A stretch of 64,000 nt of DNA, taken from NCBI RefSeq assembly GCF_003075375.1, contig NZ_QDFT01000005.1, positions 1-64,000 of the forward strand, in the 5' to 3' direction. Position 1 is the first letter of the stretch, and each line of letters starts with the position of its first letter. A model generated the notes under the pieces. That model saw only the letters and a program-made list of their open reading frames with translations. It was not told the DNA's origin and did no database searches. The stretch is from Microbacterium testaceum. GTDB lineage: Bacteria > Actinomycetota > Actinomycetes > Actinomycetales > Microbacteriaceae. Made by a program: the position numbers and the translations under genes. This document shows, piece by piece, positions 51,835 through 60,767 of the stretch.

Positions 51835-53175
51835 CTACTGAGCCAGCAACGTCGGATCCAGCGCCTCCGCGGCCGCCTTCGCCGCGACCGGCAGCGCCTC
51901 GAGCACGCGGTCGAGGGCGACGCCGTCGTGGGCGGCGGTGAGGAACCAGGCTTCGAACACGCTCGGCGGCAGCGAGACACCGGCATCCAGCATCGCGTGG
52001 AAGAACGGGGCGTACCGGTACGACTGCTGCGTGAGGGCCGTGGCGTAGTCGCGGGGCACCTCGGGCAAGAAGGCGACGCCGAACAGCGATCCCGCGCGCG
52101 GCACGGCGTGGACCACGCCCTCCGCGGTGAGCGCAGCGTCCAGCGCCTCCGACACCTGAGCGGCCGCGGCGTCGACCGCCGCGTAGACCTCGGGCGTCGC
52201 CAGGCGCAGCGTCGCGAGGCCCGCGGCGACCGAGAGCGGGTTCCCCGACAGCGTGCCCGCCTGGTACACCGGGCCCAGCGGCGCGAGGTGGTCCATGATC
52301 TCGGCGCGGCCGGCGAGGGCCGCGAGCGGCATCCCTCCGCCGATGACCTTGCCGTACGTGAGGATGTCGGGCAGGTACCGCTCGCCCCGCGAGGCCTGCA
52401 GGCCCCAGAACCCGGCGGGGTGCACGCGGAACCCGGTGAGCACCTCGTCCATGATCAGCAGCGACCCGTTGGCGTGCGCGATGTCGGCGAGCGCGGCGTT
52501 GAAGCCGGGCAGCGGCGGCACCACGCCCATGTTCGCCGAGGCGGCCTCGACGATGATCGCGGCGATGTTCTCGCCGTGCACGGCGAACACCTCGCGCACC
52601 GCGTCGAGGTCGTTGTACGGCAGCACGAGCGTCTGCGCGGCGATCGGCGCCGGAACGCCCGCCGAACCGGGCAGCGCGAGTGTCGCGACGCCCGAGCCGG
52701 CGGCGGCCAGCAGGCCGTCGGAGTGGCCGTGGTAGTGCCCCGCGAACTTGATGAGCAGGTCGCGACCGGTCACCCCGCGGGCGAGGCGGATCGCCGTCAT
52801 CGTCGCCTCGGTGCCGGTCGACACCAGGCGCACCTTCTCGATCGGCTTCAGATCGCCCACCTGCACGCGCTGCGCGACGAGGTCGGCCAGCTCCACCTCT
52901 GCCCCCGTGGGAGCACCGAAGGACAGACCCCGGGATGCCGCCGACTGCACCGCCCCGACCACCTCGGGGTGCGCGTGGCCAAGAAGTGCCGGTCCCCACG
53001 AGGCGACCAGGTCGACGTACTCGCGGCCCGCGGCATCCGTGATCCGAGGTCCCGAGGCCGACTGGACGAAGCGCGGCGTGCCACCCACGGAGCCGTACGC
53101 GCGGACGGGCGAGTTGACGCCGCCCGGGATGACGTCCTTGGCGCGGGCGAACCACTGGTCGTTGAGATCGGTCAT
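51835..53175 (-). CDS. hemL: Glutamate-1-semialdehyde 2,1-aminomutase
   Basis: A 446-residue PLP enzyme that turns glutamate-1-semialdehyde into 5-aminolevulinate, the second step of the C5 route. [13 protein letters not shown] at the N-terminus, [15 protein letters not shown] near 110, MDEVLTGFR with the PLP-binding Asp, and [12 protein letters not shown] with the PLP Lys (near 262) are intact. I choose the ATG at 53175: AAGAAT ends seven bases earlier; an ATG at 53184 would add MDA. It is the last of the heme genes hemQ-C-D-B-L on this strand, separated from hemB by 130 bp. Confidence 0.95.
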   Translation of the reverse strand: MTDLNDQWFARAKDVIPGGVNSPVRAYGSVGGTPRFVQSASGPRITDAAGREYVDLVASWGPALLGHAHPEVVGAVQSAASRGLSFGAPTGAEVELADLVAQRVQVGDLKPIEKVRLVSTGTEATMTAIRLARGVTGRDLLIKFAGHYHGHSDGLLAAAGSGVATLALPGSAGVPAPIAAQTLVLPYNDLDAVREVFAVHGENIAAIIVEAASANMGVVPPLPGFNAALADIAHANGSLLIMDEVLTGFRVHPAGFWGLQASRGERYLPDILTYGKVIGGGMPLAALAGRAEIMDHLAPLGPVYQAGTLSGNPLSVAAGLATLRLATPEVYAAVDAAAAQVSEALDAALTAEGVVHAVPRAGSLFGVAFLPEVPRDYATALTQQSYRYAPFFHAMLDAGVSLPPSVFEAWFLTAAHDGVALDRVLEALPVAAKAAAEALDPTLLAQ

Positions 53176-53304
53176 GGCATCCATTCTTCCGGGCGCGCGC
53201 GGGTATCGGCTCCGCGCAGGGCGCACTCACCCGCGTGAGTCACGGGGATCCGTCGCCTCCGAGGTGGTCGAGGCGACACATACCCACCGGGCGAGGAATC
53301 GGGC

Positions 53305-54288
53305 TTAGAGCTCCTCGCGGAGCCAGCGGGCGGCCTCGAGGGCCCAGTACGTCAGGATCGCGTCGGCGCCGGCACGACGGATGCCGAGCAGGCTCTCGAG
53401 GATCGCACCACGCCGGTCGATCCAGCCGTGGGCCGCGGCCGCCTCGACCATCGCGTACTCGCCCGACACCTGGTACGCCCACACGGGGACGTCGACCGAG
53501 GCCTTCACCTCGGCGAGCACGTCGAGGTACGGCAGCGCCGGCTTGACCATGACCACGTCGGCACCCTCTTCGACGTCGAGCAGCGCTTCGCGCACGCCCT
53601 CGCGGCCGTTGCCGGGGTCGAGCTGGTACGAGCGACGGTCGCCCTTCAGCTGCGAGTCGACGGCCTCGCGGAAGGGGCCGTAGAAGGCACCGGCGTACTT
53701 GGCGGAATAGGCCAGGATCAGCGTGTCGGTGAAGCCCTCGGCATCCAGCGCCTCGCGCACCGCACCGACCTGGCCGTCCATCATCCCCGACAGTCCCAGC
53801 ATCGCCGAGCCGGCGCGCGCCTGCGCCAGGCCCATCGCCGTGTAGCGCTCGAGGGTGGCGTCGTTGTCGACGCTGCCGTCGGCCTGCAGGACTCCGCAGT
53901 GCCCGTGGTCGGTGAACTCGTCCAGGCACAGGTCGGTCTGCACGACCAGGGCGTCGCCCACCTCGGCCACGACCGCCTCGGTGGCGCGGTTCAGGATGCC
54001 GCTCGGGTCATCCGCTCCCGACCCCACCGCGTCGCGCACCTCGGGCACGCCGAACAGCATGACCCCGCCGATGCGCTGTTCGGCGGCCTCGGCGACCGCG
54101 CGACGCAGTGAGTCCATCGAGTGCTGCACGATCCCCGGCATCGACCCGATCGGGCTCGGCTCGGTGATGCCCTCGCGCACGAACATCGGCAGCACCAGCT
54201 GCGACGGCACGAGGTGCGTCTCGCGGGCGAGGCGACGGACGGCGGGGGTGCGGCGCAGGCGCCGCGGGCGGTGCTCGGGAAAGCTCAT
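53305..54288 (-). CDS. hemB: Delta-aminolevulinic acid dehydratase (porphobilinogen synthase)
   Basis: A 327-residue TIM-barrel enzyme joining two 5-aminolevulinates. The Schiff-base lysines are in LAYSAKYAG (near 197) and [11 protein letters not shown] (near 250). The metal loop reads [14 protein letters not shown]; with Asp instead of the second Cys it looks like a Mg-type or mixed site rather than the full Cys3 zinc site. The ATG overlaps the hemD stop (ATGA). Confidence 0.96.
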   Translation of the reverse strand: MSFPEHRPRRLRRTPAVRRLARETHLVPSQLVLPMFVREGITEPSPIGSMPGIVQHSMDSLRRAVAEAAEQRIGGVMLFGVPEVRDAVGSGADDPSGILNRATEAVVAEVGDALVVQTDLCLDEFTDHGHCGVLQADGSVDNDATLERYTAMGLAQARAGSAMLGLSGMMDGQVGAVREALDAEGFTDTLILAYSAKYAGAFYGPFREAVDSQLKGDRRSYQLDPGNGREGVREALLDVEEGADVVMVKPALPYLDVLAEVKASVDVPVWAYQVSGEYAMVEAAAAHGWIDRRGAILESLLGIRRAGADAILTYWALEAARWLREEL

Positions 54289-55100
54289 GGGGTCGATTCG
54301 TCGATGGAGAGAGGGAAGCGGGCGACGGCGTCGATGAGGGAGTCGACGGTCTGGGTCTCGGCCACGACGTCGACGCCGAGTCCGGCGCGCTTGGCGTCTT
54401 TCGCGGTGCGCGGGCCGATGGCGGCGATGACGGTGGATGCCGGGATCTCGGGGAACTGCTCCACCACCTGCTCGGCGACGGAACCGCTGGTCACGAGGAT
54501 GGCGTTGATGCGGCCCGAGTGGACGTCGGTGGCGATCTTGTCGGTCACCGGGACGCCGACCGTGCGATAGGCGACGACGCTGCGCACGTCGTGACCGGCC
54601 TCGATGAGCAGCCGCGTGAGCACGGGCTTGGCGATCTCGCTGCGCAGGGTCAGCACCTTGCGGGGCTGCGTCTCGAGCGCGATCATCTGCTCGGCCATGC
54701 CCTGGGCGGAGTTGTCGCGCTCGGGCACGAGGTCGACGCGGTAGCCGACGGCCTGCATCGCCGCTGCCGTGGTCTCGCCCACGACCGCGACCTTCGTCTC
54801 GGCGGGGATCTCGGCCTTGTACGCGTAGAGGACGTCGACGGTGGTGGCGCTGGTGAGCGTGAGCCAGTCGAACGCGCCCGCGGCCAGGTCGGCGAGGGCC
54901 TCGTCGAGGGTCGCCTGGTCGTTCGTCGGCGCGAAGTTGATCAGCGGCGCGATGACCGGAACGGCCCCGAGCTGCCGCAGGCGCGCGGCGACACCGTCGC
55001 CCCAGGGACCCCCGCGCGGCACGAGCACGCGCCGCCCCGCGAGGGGCTTGGGCACGCTGCCCGTGGTCGGGTTCGGCGTGTGCCAGTGGCCTTCATTCAT
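54285..55100 (-). CDS. hemD: Uroporphyrinogen-III synthase
   Basis: A 271-residue HemD. The two-lobed fold is recognisable: [24 protein letters not shown] at the start, [14 protein letters not shown] near 90, [18 protein letters not shown] near 115, and [16 protein letters not shown] near 210. It closes hydroxymethylbilane with inversion of ring D. It overlaps hemC at its start and hemB at its end (ATGA at both), so hemC-D-B are translated as a chain. Confidence 0.92.
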   Translation of the reverse strand: MNEGHWHTPNPTTGSVPKPLAGRRVLVPRGGPWGDGVAARLRQLGAVPVIAPLINFAPTNDQATLDEALADLAAGAFDWLTLTSATTVDVLYAYKAEIPAETKVAVVGETTAAAMQAVGYRVDLVPERDNSAQGMAEQMIALETQPRKVLTLRSEIAKPVLTRLLIEAGHDVRSVVAYRTVGVPVTDKIATDVHSGRINAILVTSGSVAEQVVEQFPEIPASTVIAAIGPRTAKDAKRAGLGVDVVAETQTVDSLIDAVARFPLSIDESTP

Positions 55101-56095
55101 GTGGTCGACTCTCGTGGTACCAGGTCGGCCGCCCCGCGTTCGAGCAACCGACGCGCGGCTTCTCGGCCCGCTCGCGTCGCTCGCGCGATCGGCCCCCCGT
55201 CGTCGGCAGCATTCGCCCCATTGCCACTGCCCGTTTCCCCACCATACCCCGGGGACAGACGCACGGTCCGGTCGATTCCGATCCTCTGGCTCCCGTCGAG
55301 GGCGTAGACGACCGCCCGCAGGCGCAGATCACCGTCGACCAGCGCGGCGTGGGTGCCCACGGGTGCGCTGCATCCGGCATCCAGGGCATTGAGGACGACG
55401 CGCTCGGCGGTGATCGCCACGCGCGTGTCCTCGTCGTCGAGCGCGGCGAGGGCCGCATGGATCTCGGGGGCGATGTCGTCCCGGGTCTCGACCGCGAGGG
55501 AACCCTGGCCCGGCGCCGTCGGCCACTCGGCCAGCCCCAGCGCCTCGGCGTGCAGGCCGCCCAGGTCGCCGCCCAGGCGCGAGATGCCCGCGGCGGCGAG
55601 GATGACGGCATCCAGTTCTCCCTCGCGCACGCGCGCGAGCCGCGAGTCGACGTTGCCGCGGATGTCGCGGATGTCGAGGCGCGGGTTGTGGCGACGGGCC
55701 TGCGCGATACGACGCGGAGAACCCGTTCCCACGCGCGAACCCGGCGCGAGAGCTCCCAACGGCGTGCCGTCGCGGGTGACCACGACGTCGCGCGCGTCCT
55801 CGCGGGGCGGGGTCGCGGCGATCACCAGGCCCTCCGGCTGCACCGTCGGCAGGTCTTTGAGCGAGTGCACGAGGAAGTCGCAGCGGTCGGCGGCGAGCGC
55901 CTCGCGCAGACCGTTCGCGAACACGCCGCGCCCGCCCAGCTGCGACAGCGACGCGCGGTTGACGTCGCCCTCGGACACGATGGGCACCAGTTCGACCGGA
56001 CGACCGGATGCCGCGGCGACCGCGTCGGCCACCATCTGCGACTGCGCCATCGCCAGGGTGCTGCGACGCGTACCGAGCCGCAGAGGCGCCGTCAC
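55097..56095 (-). CDS. hemC: Hydroxymethylbilane synthase
   Basis: A 332-residue porphobilinogen deaminase. LRLGTRRSTLAMAQS is the N-terminal signature; HSLKDLPT contains the catalytic Asp; GTGSPRR and RGNVDSRL bind the substrate; ALDAGCSAPVG holds the Cys that carries the dipyrromethane cofactor. GTG start overlapping the hemQ stop (GTGA). The last 40 residues form a loosely conserved Gly/Asn-rich extension. Confidence 0.95.
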   Translation of the reverse strand: MTAPLRLGTRRSTLAMAQSQMVADAVAAASGRPVELVPIVSEGDVNRASLSQLGGRGVFANGLREALAADRCDFLVHSLKDLPTVQPEGLVIAATPPREDARDVVVTRDGTPLGALAPGSRVGTGSPRRIAQARRHNPRLDIRDIRGNVDSRLARVREGELDAVILAAAGISRLGGDLGGLHAEALGLAEWPTAPGQGSLAVETRDDIAPEIHAALAALDDEDTRVAITAERVVLNALDAGCSAPVGTHAALVDGDLRLRAVVYALDGSQRIGIDRTVRLSPGYGGETGSGNGANAADDGGPIARATRAGREAARRLLERGAADLVPRESTT

Positions 56096-56763
56096 TGGAG
56101 GATCTCGGGGATCTCGTCGAGCGTGACGAGACGGCCGGTGTAGAACGGCACCTCCTCGCGCACGTGGCGTCGGGCCTCGGTGTAGCGCAGGTCGCGCATC
56201 ATGTCGACGAGGTCGGTGAGGACGTCGGACTCCATCGGCAGCAGCCACTCGTAGTCGCCGAGGGCGAAGGATGCCACGGTGTTCGCGATCACGCCCCGGT
56301 ACTCGGAGCCCTTCTTGCCGTGCTCGATGAGCATGTCGCGACGCTCGGCCTCGGGCAGCAGGTACCACTCGTAGCTGCGCACGAACGGGTACAGGCACAG
56401 CCATTGCTTCGCGTCGATGCCGCGCAGGAACCCGGGAACGTGCGAGCGGTTGAATTCGGCGTCGCGGTGCACGCCCATCGCGTTCCAGGTCGGCAGCAGG
56501 TTCTTGAGCACCTCGGTGCGGCGCAGGCGACGCAGGTCGCGCTGGAGCGCCTGGGGGTCTTCGCCGTAGAGCCAGACCATCAGGTCGGCGTCGGCGCGCA
56601 GACCGCTGACGTCGTAGAACCCGCGGACGGTGACGCCGTCGGCCTCGATCAGTGAGACGAGGTCGGCGAGCTCGGTCGCCTCGGAGGCGGTGACGGGGTT
56701 CTCGGGATCGCGGCGGAAGACCGCCCACAGCGTGTACACGGAAGAGGAGCTGTCATCGGACAT
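56092..56763 (-). CDS. hemQ: Coproheme decarboxylase HemQ (ChdC)
   Basis: A 223-residue chlorite-dismutase-fold protein that converts coproheme to heme b with H2O2. The actinobacterial signature LYPFVRSYEWYLL is near 118-130, with the catalytic Tyr, and SFALGDYEWLLPMES follows with the residues around the heme. HemQ marks the Gram-positive coproporphyrin route. The ATG at 56763 has GAGACT ending seven bases earlier and little else, so the mRNA may start at the ATG. It is the first gene of hemQ-C-D-B-L. Confidence 0.94.
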   Translation of the reverse strand: MSDDSSSSVYTLWAVFRRDPENPVTASEATELADLVSLIEADGVTVRGFYDVSGLRADADLMVWLYGEDPQALQRDLRRLRRTEVLKNLLPTWNAMGVHRDAEFNRSHVPGFLRGIDAKQWLCLYPFVRSYEWYLLPEAERRDMLIEHGKKGSEYRGVIANTVASFALGDYEWLLPMESDVLTDLVDMMRDLRYTEARRHVREEVPFYTGRLVTLDEIPEILQ

Positions 56764-56901
56764 GACTCCTAGTCTCGTCCGGTCGCCGCGACGGGCCAAA
56801 CCGGTTGACTCGCCGCCGAACCACCCCTCGCATCAGGAACGGCACCCGGGAATGACGAAGCGGCCCGCCCCGGCGAGGGGGACGAGCCGCTCCGAGCCTT
56901 C

Positions 56902-57180
56902 TCAGCGCGTATAGGCGCGGACGATGCCCCAGACCGCGACACCCACGAGGGCGGCGACACCGGCGACGACCGCCGCGGCGGCGGCGGGGTTCTTCTGCGC
57001 CTTCGCGCGCACCTCGTGCACTTTGCGGTCGACGGTCTCGCTCGCGCGACGCGGGATGTTCGCCTTGACCTCGAGGGCCGCCAGAGCGGCCTTGAGCTCG
57101 GCGCGCGCCGACTCGACGGGGTCGGTGATCCCCAGCGGCACGGCCGTGCGGGGCACGGGGACGGGTCGATCAATACTCAT
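56902..57180 (-). CDS. DUF3618 membrane protein
   Basis: A 92-residue protein with ARAELKAALAALEVKA near 28, the DUF3618 pattern (charged N-terminus, an amphipathic middle and one C-terminal span AAVVAGVAALVGVAVWGIV). Function unknown. It overlaps the holin-like gene by 11 bp and is the third of three small envelope genes inside the heme locus. Confidence 0.85.
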   Translation of the reverse strand: MSIDRPVPVPRTAVPLGITDPVESARAELKAALAALEVKANIPRRASETVDRKVHEVRAKAQKNPAAAAAVVAGVAALVGVAVWGIVRAYTR

Positions 57181-57580
57181 CGCGGGCCTCCTTGACGATG
57201 CGGACGTCTTCGGCGATGGCCTTGCCCGGGTTCTCGCGGTTCGACAGCTTCTTGAACCGCAGATAGCCCAGCAGCGCCAGGATCGCCGTGATCACCACCA
57301 TCACGCCGAACACCACGAGCGCCGACAGCCACACGGGCCACCAGGACGACAGCCCCGCGATGACGAACGCGAAGAACACCGGAATGGCCCAGAAGAGCAC
57401 GATCAGGGCGCCGACGAACCAGCCGGCGCCGATCCCGGCGTCCTTCGCCGTGCGCTGCGCCCACGCCTTCGCCCCGTTGATCTCGGCGACGACGAGGTTG
57501 CGCACGAGCTCCGGGATGTCGCCGATCAGCGTGAACAGACTGTCGTCGGAGCGATCGCGGAATCCGCGCGGAGTGGTCAT
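57170..57580 (-). CDS. Phage-holin-superfamily III-like (YqjE type) membrane protein
   Basis: A 136-residue protein. SLFTLIGDIPELVRNLVVAEI is an amphipathic start, followed by two spans (about 62-85 and 92-115) and a charged tail. This is the actinobacterial Phage_holin_3_6/YqjE family. These are host proteins usually found with DUF3618 and YtxH-like genes and are not evidence for a prophage. I take the ATG at 57580. Confidence 0.85.
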   Translation of the reverse strand: MTTPRGFRDRSDDSLFTLIGDIPELVRNLVVAEINGAKAWAQRTAKDAGIGAGWFVGALIVLFWAIPVFFAFVIAGLSSWWPVWLSALVVFGVMVVITAILALLGYLRFKKLSNRENPGKAIAEDVRIVKEARDEY

Positions 57581-57584
57581 GCGG

Positions 57585-57986
57585 TCAGCTTCCGGACGCG
57601 TCGGAAGCGCTCTGGGCGGCCTTCGCACGCGTGGTGGCGGTCTTCTCGGCGCGCTTGGCGTCGTCGACGGAGTCCTCGACCACGTCGGCGACCTCGTGGG
57701 CCGACTGCTTGGCGGCGCGTCCCGCGCGCTCGGCGCGCTCCTGCACGGTGCCGGACTGCGACGCGGCGCCCGTGACGGACTTCGCGCCCTTCCACACCAC
57801 GCCGGGAACGGACTTGAGGGCCGAGACGCCGAACGCCTTGACCTTCTCGACCTGTCCCTGGACGACGGGCTGGTCCCAGACCTTGCCGGCCTGCGTCTTG
57901 ATCTGCTCGTACCGCTGGCGGCCGGCGCGTGCTCCGAGCACGTAGCCCGCCACGAGTCCGACGACGAGTGCTGCTTTGCCCCTCAT
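57585..57986 (-). CDS. YtxH-like membrane-anchored protein
   Basis: A 133-residue protein. One N-terminal span (ALVVGLVAGYVLGARAGRQRY) with the GxxxGARAGR ending typical of YtxH-like proteins is followed by a long charged helical tail rich in Ala, Lys and Glu. GAGGAG lies before the ATG. It leads the operon with the holin-like and DUF3618 genes. A role in envelope stress or membrane organisation is suggested only by family resemblance. Confidence 0.82.
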   Translation of the reverse strand: MRGKAALVVGLVAGYVLGARAGRQRYEQIKTQAGKVWDQPVVQGQVEKVKAFGVSALKSVPGVVWKGAKSVTGAASQSGTVQERAERAGRAAKQSAHEVADVVEDSVDDAKRAEKTATTRAKAAQSASDASGS

Positions 57987-58093
57987 GGGGTCTCCTCACG
58001 CTCGATCGAGTGGGTCGAGTCTCACAGTAGTCATGTATGCCGTCTCGGGCATCCGCCCTTGACAGCGCGACGCAGACGGGCGACCCGTCCCGG

Positions 58094-59602
58094 TCAGCCG
58101 CGCCAGAGCGCCGCGCTGCGGACGCGGTCGGCTTCGTCGCGCGCGTCCGGGATCACCTGCGCGAGACCCGTGCCCGAGACCCAGGCCCCCGTGACGCCCA
58201 GACCGGGAACCGCGCGCACCGCACCGCGGGCGGCGGCCGTCACCGCGGCCCGACCGATGGTCGCCGCCGGCTGCGATTGCACGTACCGCGAGCGGTGACT
58301 GTCTCTCAGAGCGGATGCCGACAACTCCACGCCCAGCATCGCCGAGGCCTCGGCGAGCGCGAGGCGGGCGGCGGCGGCATCGTCGAGGGACGCGGTGGCG
58401 GGCTCTTCACCCTGCGCCCCGAACGACACGCGCACGACGTGGACGCCGGGCTCGGTGGCATCCCGCACCCACTCCCATTTGGCACTCGAGTGCGTCAGCG
58501 CCTTGGCGACGTGGCTGCCGGGCACGGTGAGCACGCCGGTCCCCCGCGGGGCGGCGTCGAGCTCGGGCGCGTTCACCACGAGCGTCACCACCTCGACCAC
58601 AGGGGCGACCGGTTCGCCTTCGTCGAGGCCCGGGACGACGGGAGCCAGCAGCGCCCGCGCCGGACCCTCGGGAAGGGCGACGACGACCGCGCGCGCGGCG
58701 ATCGGCTCGGCGTCGGCCGAGGTCGAGACGCTCCAGCCGTCGTCCGTGCGGTGCAGGCCCTCGGCGCGGACACCCGGGCGCAGGTCGGCACCGGCGTCGG
58801 TCAGTCCGGTCACGAGCGCGTCGACCAGGCGCGACATGCCGCCCGCGATCCCCTCGACCGCTCCTCCGGGCGCGGGCGCCTGCGGAGCCGCACCCGCGAC
58901 GACCGGGACGTCCGAGGCCGGGGCGTCGGCGGGACGCGTCGAGGCGCGTCGCGCGCGCAGCTCGGCCACGGCCCCGGTCAGCGACCCGGTGCGCGTCAGC
59001 GCCGCGTTCAGGCCCGGGGCGGCGAGGTCGACGTCGATGTCGTCGGGCCGCGCCGAGTAGACACCGCTGGTGACCGGGGCGACCAGGCGATCGAGCACGC
59101 GCGCGCCCAGGCGCGAGCGCACGAGCTTGCCGAGGCTCAGCGTGTGGCCGATGGTCAGCGGCGGCCGCAGGCGGTCGACGTAGGCGCGCCATGCACCCGA
59201 CCAGCCGATGATGCGGCGGACGGCGGGGTCGAAGGGATTGTCCGGGATGCCGAGCACCCCGCCCTTCGGCAGGGGGGCCGCACCGACCCCGGGGACGCCC
59301 GCGACCCACGCTCCCGCGGGGTTCGGGGTCACGACGGCGTCGGCCAGGCCAAGCTCGCCGAGGAGGCCGCGCACGATGCCGCCGCGGGTCGCGTAGCTCT
59401 CGGCGCCCACGTCGAGGACGATGCCGCCGACCTCGGCCGTGCGCAGGACGCCGCCGAACACGTCGGACGACTCGAGCACGGTCACCTGCAGGCCCACCTT
59501 GGCGCACTCGCGCGCGGCGATCAGGCCCGAGACCCCGCCGCCGACGACGACGACGCGGGTCTCGTGCGCGTGCTGGATCAGGCGGTCGAGGGGCTCGCTC
59601 AC
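58094..59602 (-). CDS. hemY: Coproporphyrinogen III oxidase (HemY/CgoX)
   Basis: A 502-residue FAD enzyme. VVVVGGGVSGLIAARECAK near 17-35 binds FAD. SLGKLVRSRLGARVLDRLVAPVTSGVYSA (split over 140-175) and the C-terminal AWVSGTGLAQVIPDA are typical of the Gram-positive HemY that oxidises coproporphyrinogen III. A 25-residue Ala/Pro-rich insert lies near 225-250. GTG start at 59602 overlaps the hemE stop (GTGA). With hemQ in the same locus, this fits the coproporphyrin-dependent route. Ferrochelatase (hemH/cpfC) is not in the window. Confidence 0.93.
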   Translation of the reverse strand: MSEPLDRLIQHAHETRVVVVGGGVSGLIAARECAKVGLQVTVLESSDVFGGVLRTAEVGGIVLDVGAESYATRGGIVRGLLGELGLADAVVTPNPAGAWVAGVPGVGAAPLPKGGVLGIPDNPFDPAVRRIIGWSGAWRAYVDRLRPPLTIGHTLSLGKLVRSRLGARVLDRLVAPVTSGVYSARPDDIDVDLAAPGLNAALTRTGSLTGAVAELRARRASTRPADAPASDVPVVAGAAPQAPAPGGAVEGIAGGMSRLVDALVTGLTDAGADLRPGVRAEGLHRTDDGWSVSTSADAEPIAARAVVVALPEGPARALLAPVVPGLDEGEPVAPVVEVVTLVVNAPELDAAPRGTGVLTVPGSHVAKALTHSSAKWEWVRDATEPGVHVVRVSFGAQGEEPATASLDDAAAARLALAEASAMLGVELSASALRDSHRSRYVQSQPAATIGRAAVTAAARGAVRAVPGLGVTGAWVSGTGLAQVIPDARDEADRVRSAALWRG

Positions 59603-60636
59603 TCGCCCTCCCCGTGGGCGTGCGCCACGATGCGCGTCAGCTGGTCGGGATCGGTGTCGGGCGGAACGCCGTGGCCGAGGTTGAGCACGTGCGCGCGCGC
59701 CGCGCGACCGCGGGCGAGCACGTCGTCGACGTGGGCGCGCAGCACCGGCCACGGGGCGCCCAGCAACGCGGGGTCGATGTTGCCCTGCAGGGTCGTGTCG
59801 GGGCCGACGACCGCTGCGGCCTCGTCGAGCGGCATCCGCCAGTCGACTCCCACCGCGTCGGCGAGCCCGCCCAGGCGCATCTCGTCGAGGAAGGCGCCGG
59901 TGCCCACGCCGAAGTGGATGCGAGGAACCTCGATGCCCTCGAGCGCCGCGGTCGAGTGCGGCGCGATGAACTCGCGGAACGTCGCCGTCGACAGCGACCC
60001 GGCCCACGAGTCGAACAGCTGCACGGCCTGGGCGCCGCCCTCGATCTGGGCGTCGAGGAACGCGCGCGACACCTTCGCCAGCCAGCCGGCCAGGCGGTGC
60101 CACGACTGCGGGTCGGCGTGCATCATGCCGCGGGCGCGCAGGTGCTCCTTGGACGGGCCGCCCTCGACCAGATACGCCGCGAGGGTGAAGGGGGCGCCGG
60201 CGAAACCGATCAGCGGCACCCGGTCGCTCAGCTCCGCGGTCACGCGGCGAGCGGCCTCGCGCACGGGCTCGGCGGCCGCGGCGACCTCGGCCGGGTCGAT
60301 CGCCGTGACGCGGGCGACGTCGTCGGCCGTGCGCACGGGGTCGGCGAACACCGGACCGCGACCGGGTTCGATGACGACGTCGACACCGGCCAGACGCAAC
60401 GGCACGACGATGTCGCTGAAGAAGATCGCGGCATCCACGTCGTGACGACGGATGGGCTGCAGCGTGATCTCGGCGGCGAGATCGGGGGTCAGGCACGCAT
60501 CGAGCATGCGCGTGCCCACGCGCAGCTCGCGGTACTCGGGGAGCGAGCGCCCCGCCTGCCGCATGAACCACACCGGCTGACGCTCGGGGCGTTCGCCTCG
60601 GAGGGCGCGGAGAAGGGGAGCGTCGAGGGAGGCCAT
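59599..60636 (-). CDS. hemE: Uroporphyrinogen decarboxylase
   Basis: A 345-residue enzyme. PVWFMRQAGRSLPEYR near 22-37 with the substrate-binding Arg, FFSDIVVPLRLAG near 90 with the catalytic Asp, GFAGAPFTLAAYL, and FNLGHGVPP-like LNLGHGVPPDT at the end are intact. I prefer the ATG at 60636, seven bases after GAGGAT; an ATG at 60645 would add MDA. It is first in a two-gene unit with hemY and divergent from hemA. Confidence 0.95.
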   Translation of the reverse strand: MASLDAPLLRALRGERPERQPVWFMRQAGRSLPEYRELRVGTRMLDACLTPDLAAEITLQPIRRHDVDAAIFFSDIVVPLRLAGVDVVIEPGRGPVFADPVRTADDVARVTAIDPAEVAAAAEPVREAARRVTAELSDRVPLIGFAGAPFTLAAYLVEGGPSKEHLRARGMMHADPQSWHRLAGWLAKVSRAFLDAQIEGGAQAVQLFDSWAGSLSTATFREFIAPHSTAALEGIEVPRIHFGVGTGAFLDEMRLGGLADAVGVDWRMPLDEAAAVVGPDTTLQGNIDPALLGAPWPVLRAHVDDVLARGRAARAHVLNLGHGVPPDTDPDQLTRIVAHAHGEGE

Positions 60637-60755
60637 GGCATCCATCCTCCCATCCGCGTCCTGTGAGACAGGAGGGGCGGCACGGTCCCGGGCCGTCGGA
60701 GAACGGATGCCTTGATGTCGAAGGGCCGCCCGGAATACCCCGAGGGAGCCGGGCG

Positions 60756-60761
60756 TAGAAT
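60756..60761 (+). promoter_or_regulatory. hemA: -10 box of the hemA promoter
   Basis: TAGAAT ends six bases before the GTG at 60768. No good TTGACA is found at 17 bp; GGAAT at 60732-60736, 17 bp before CGTAG, would fit an alternative (ECF-type) sigma factor but this is weak. Confidence 0.45.
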
Positions 60762-60767
60762 ATGAGC

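Noticed and set aside
57170..57580. Prophage remnant, because of a holin-like protein
   Set aside because: The family is a host membrane protein group; no other phage gene is nearby.
60732..60761. ECF-sigma promoter for hemA (GGAAT-N17-CGTA)
   Set aside because: A single weak match; the TAGAAT box explains the start without it.
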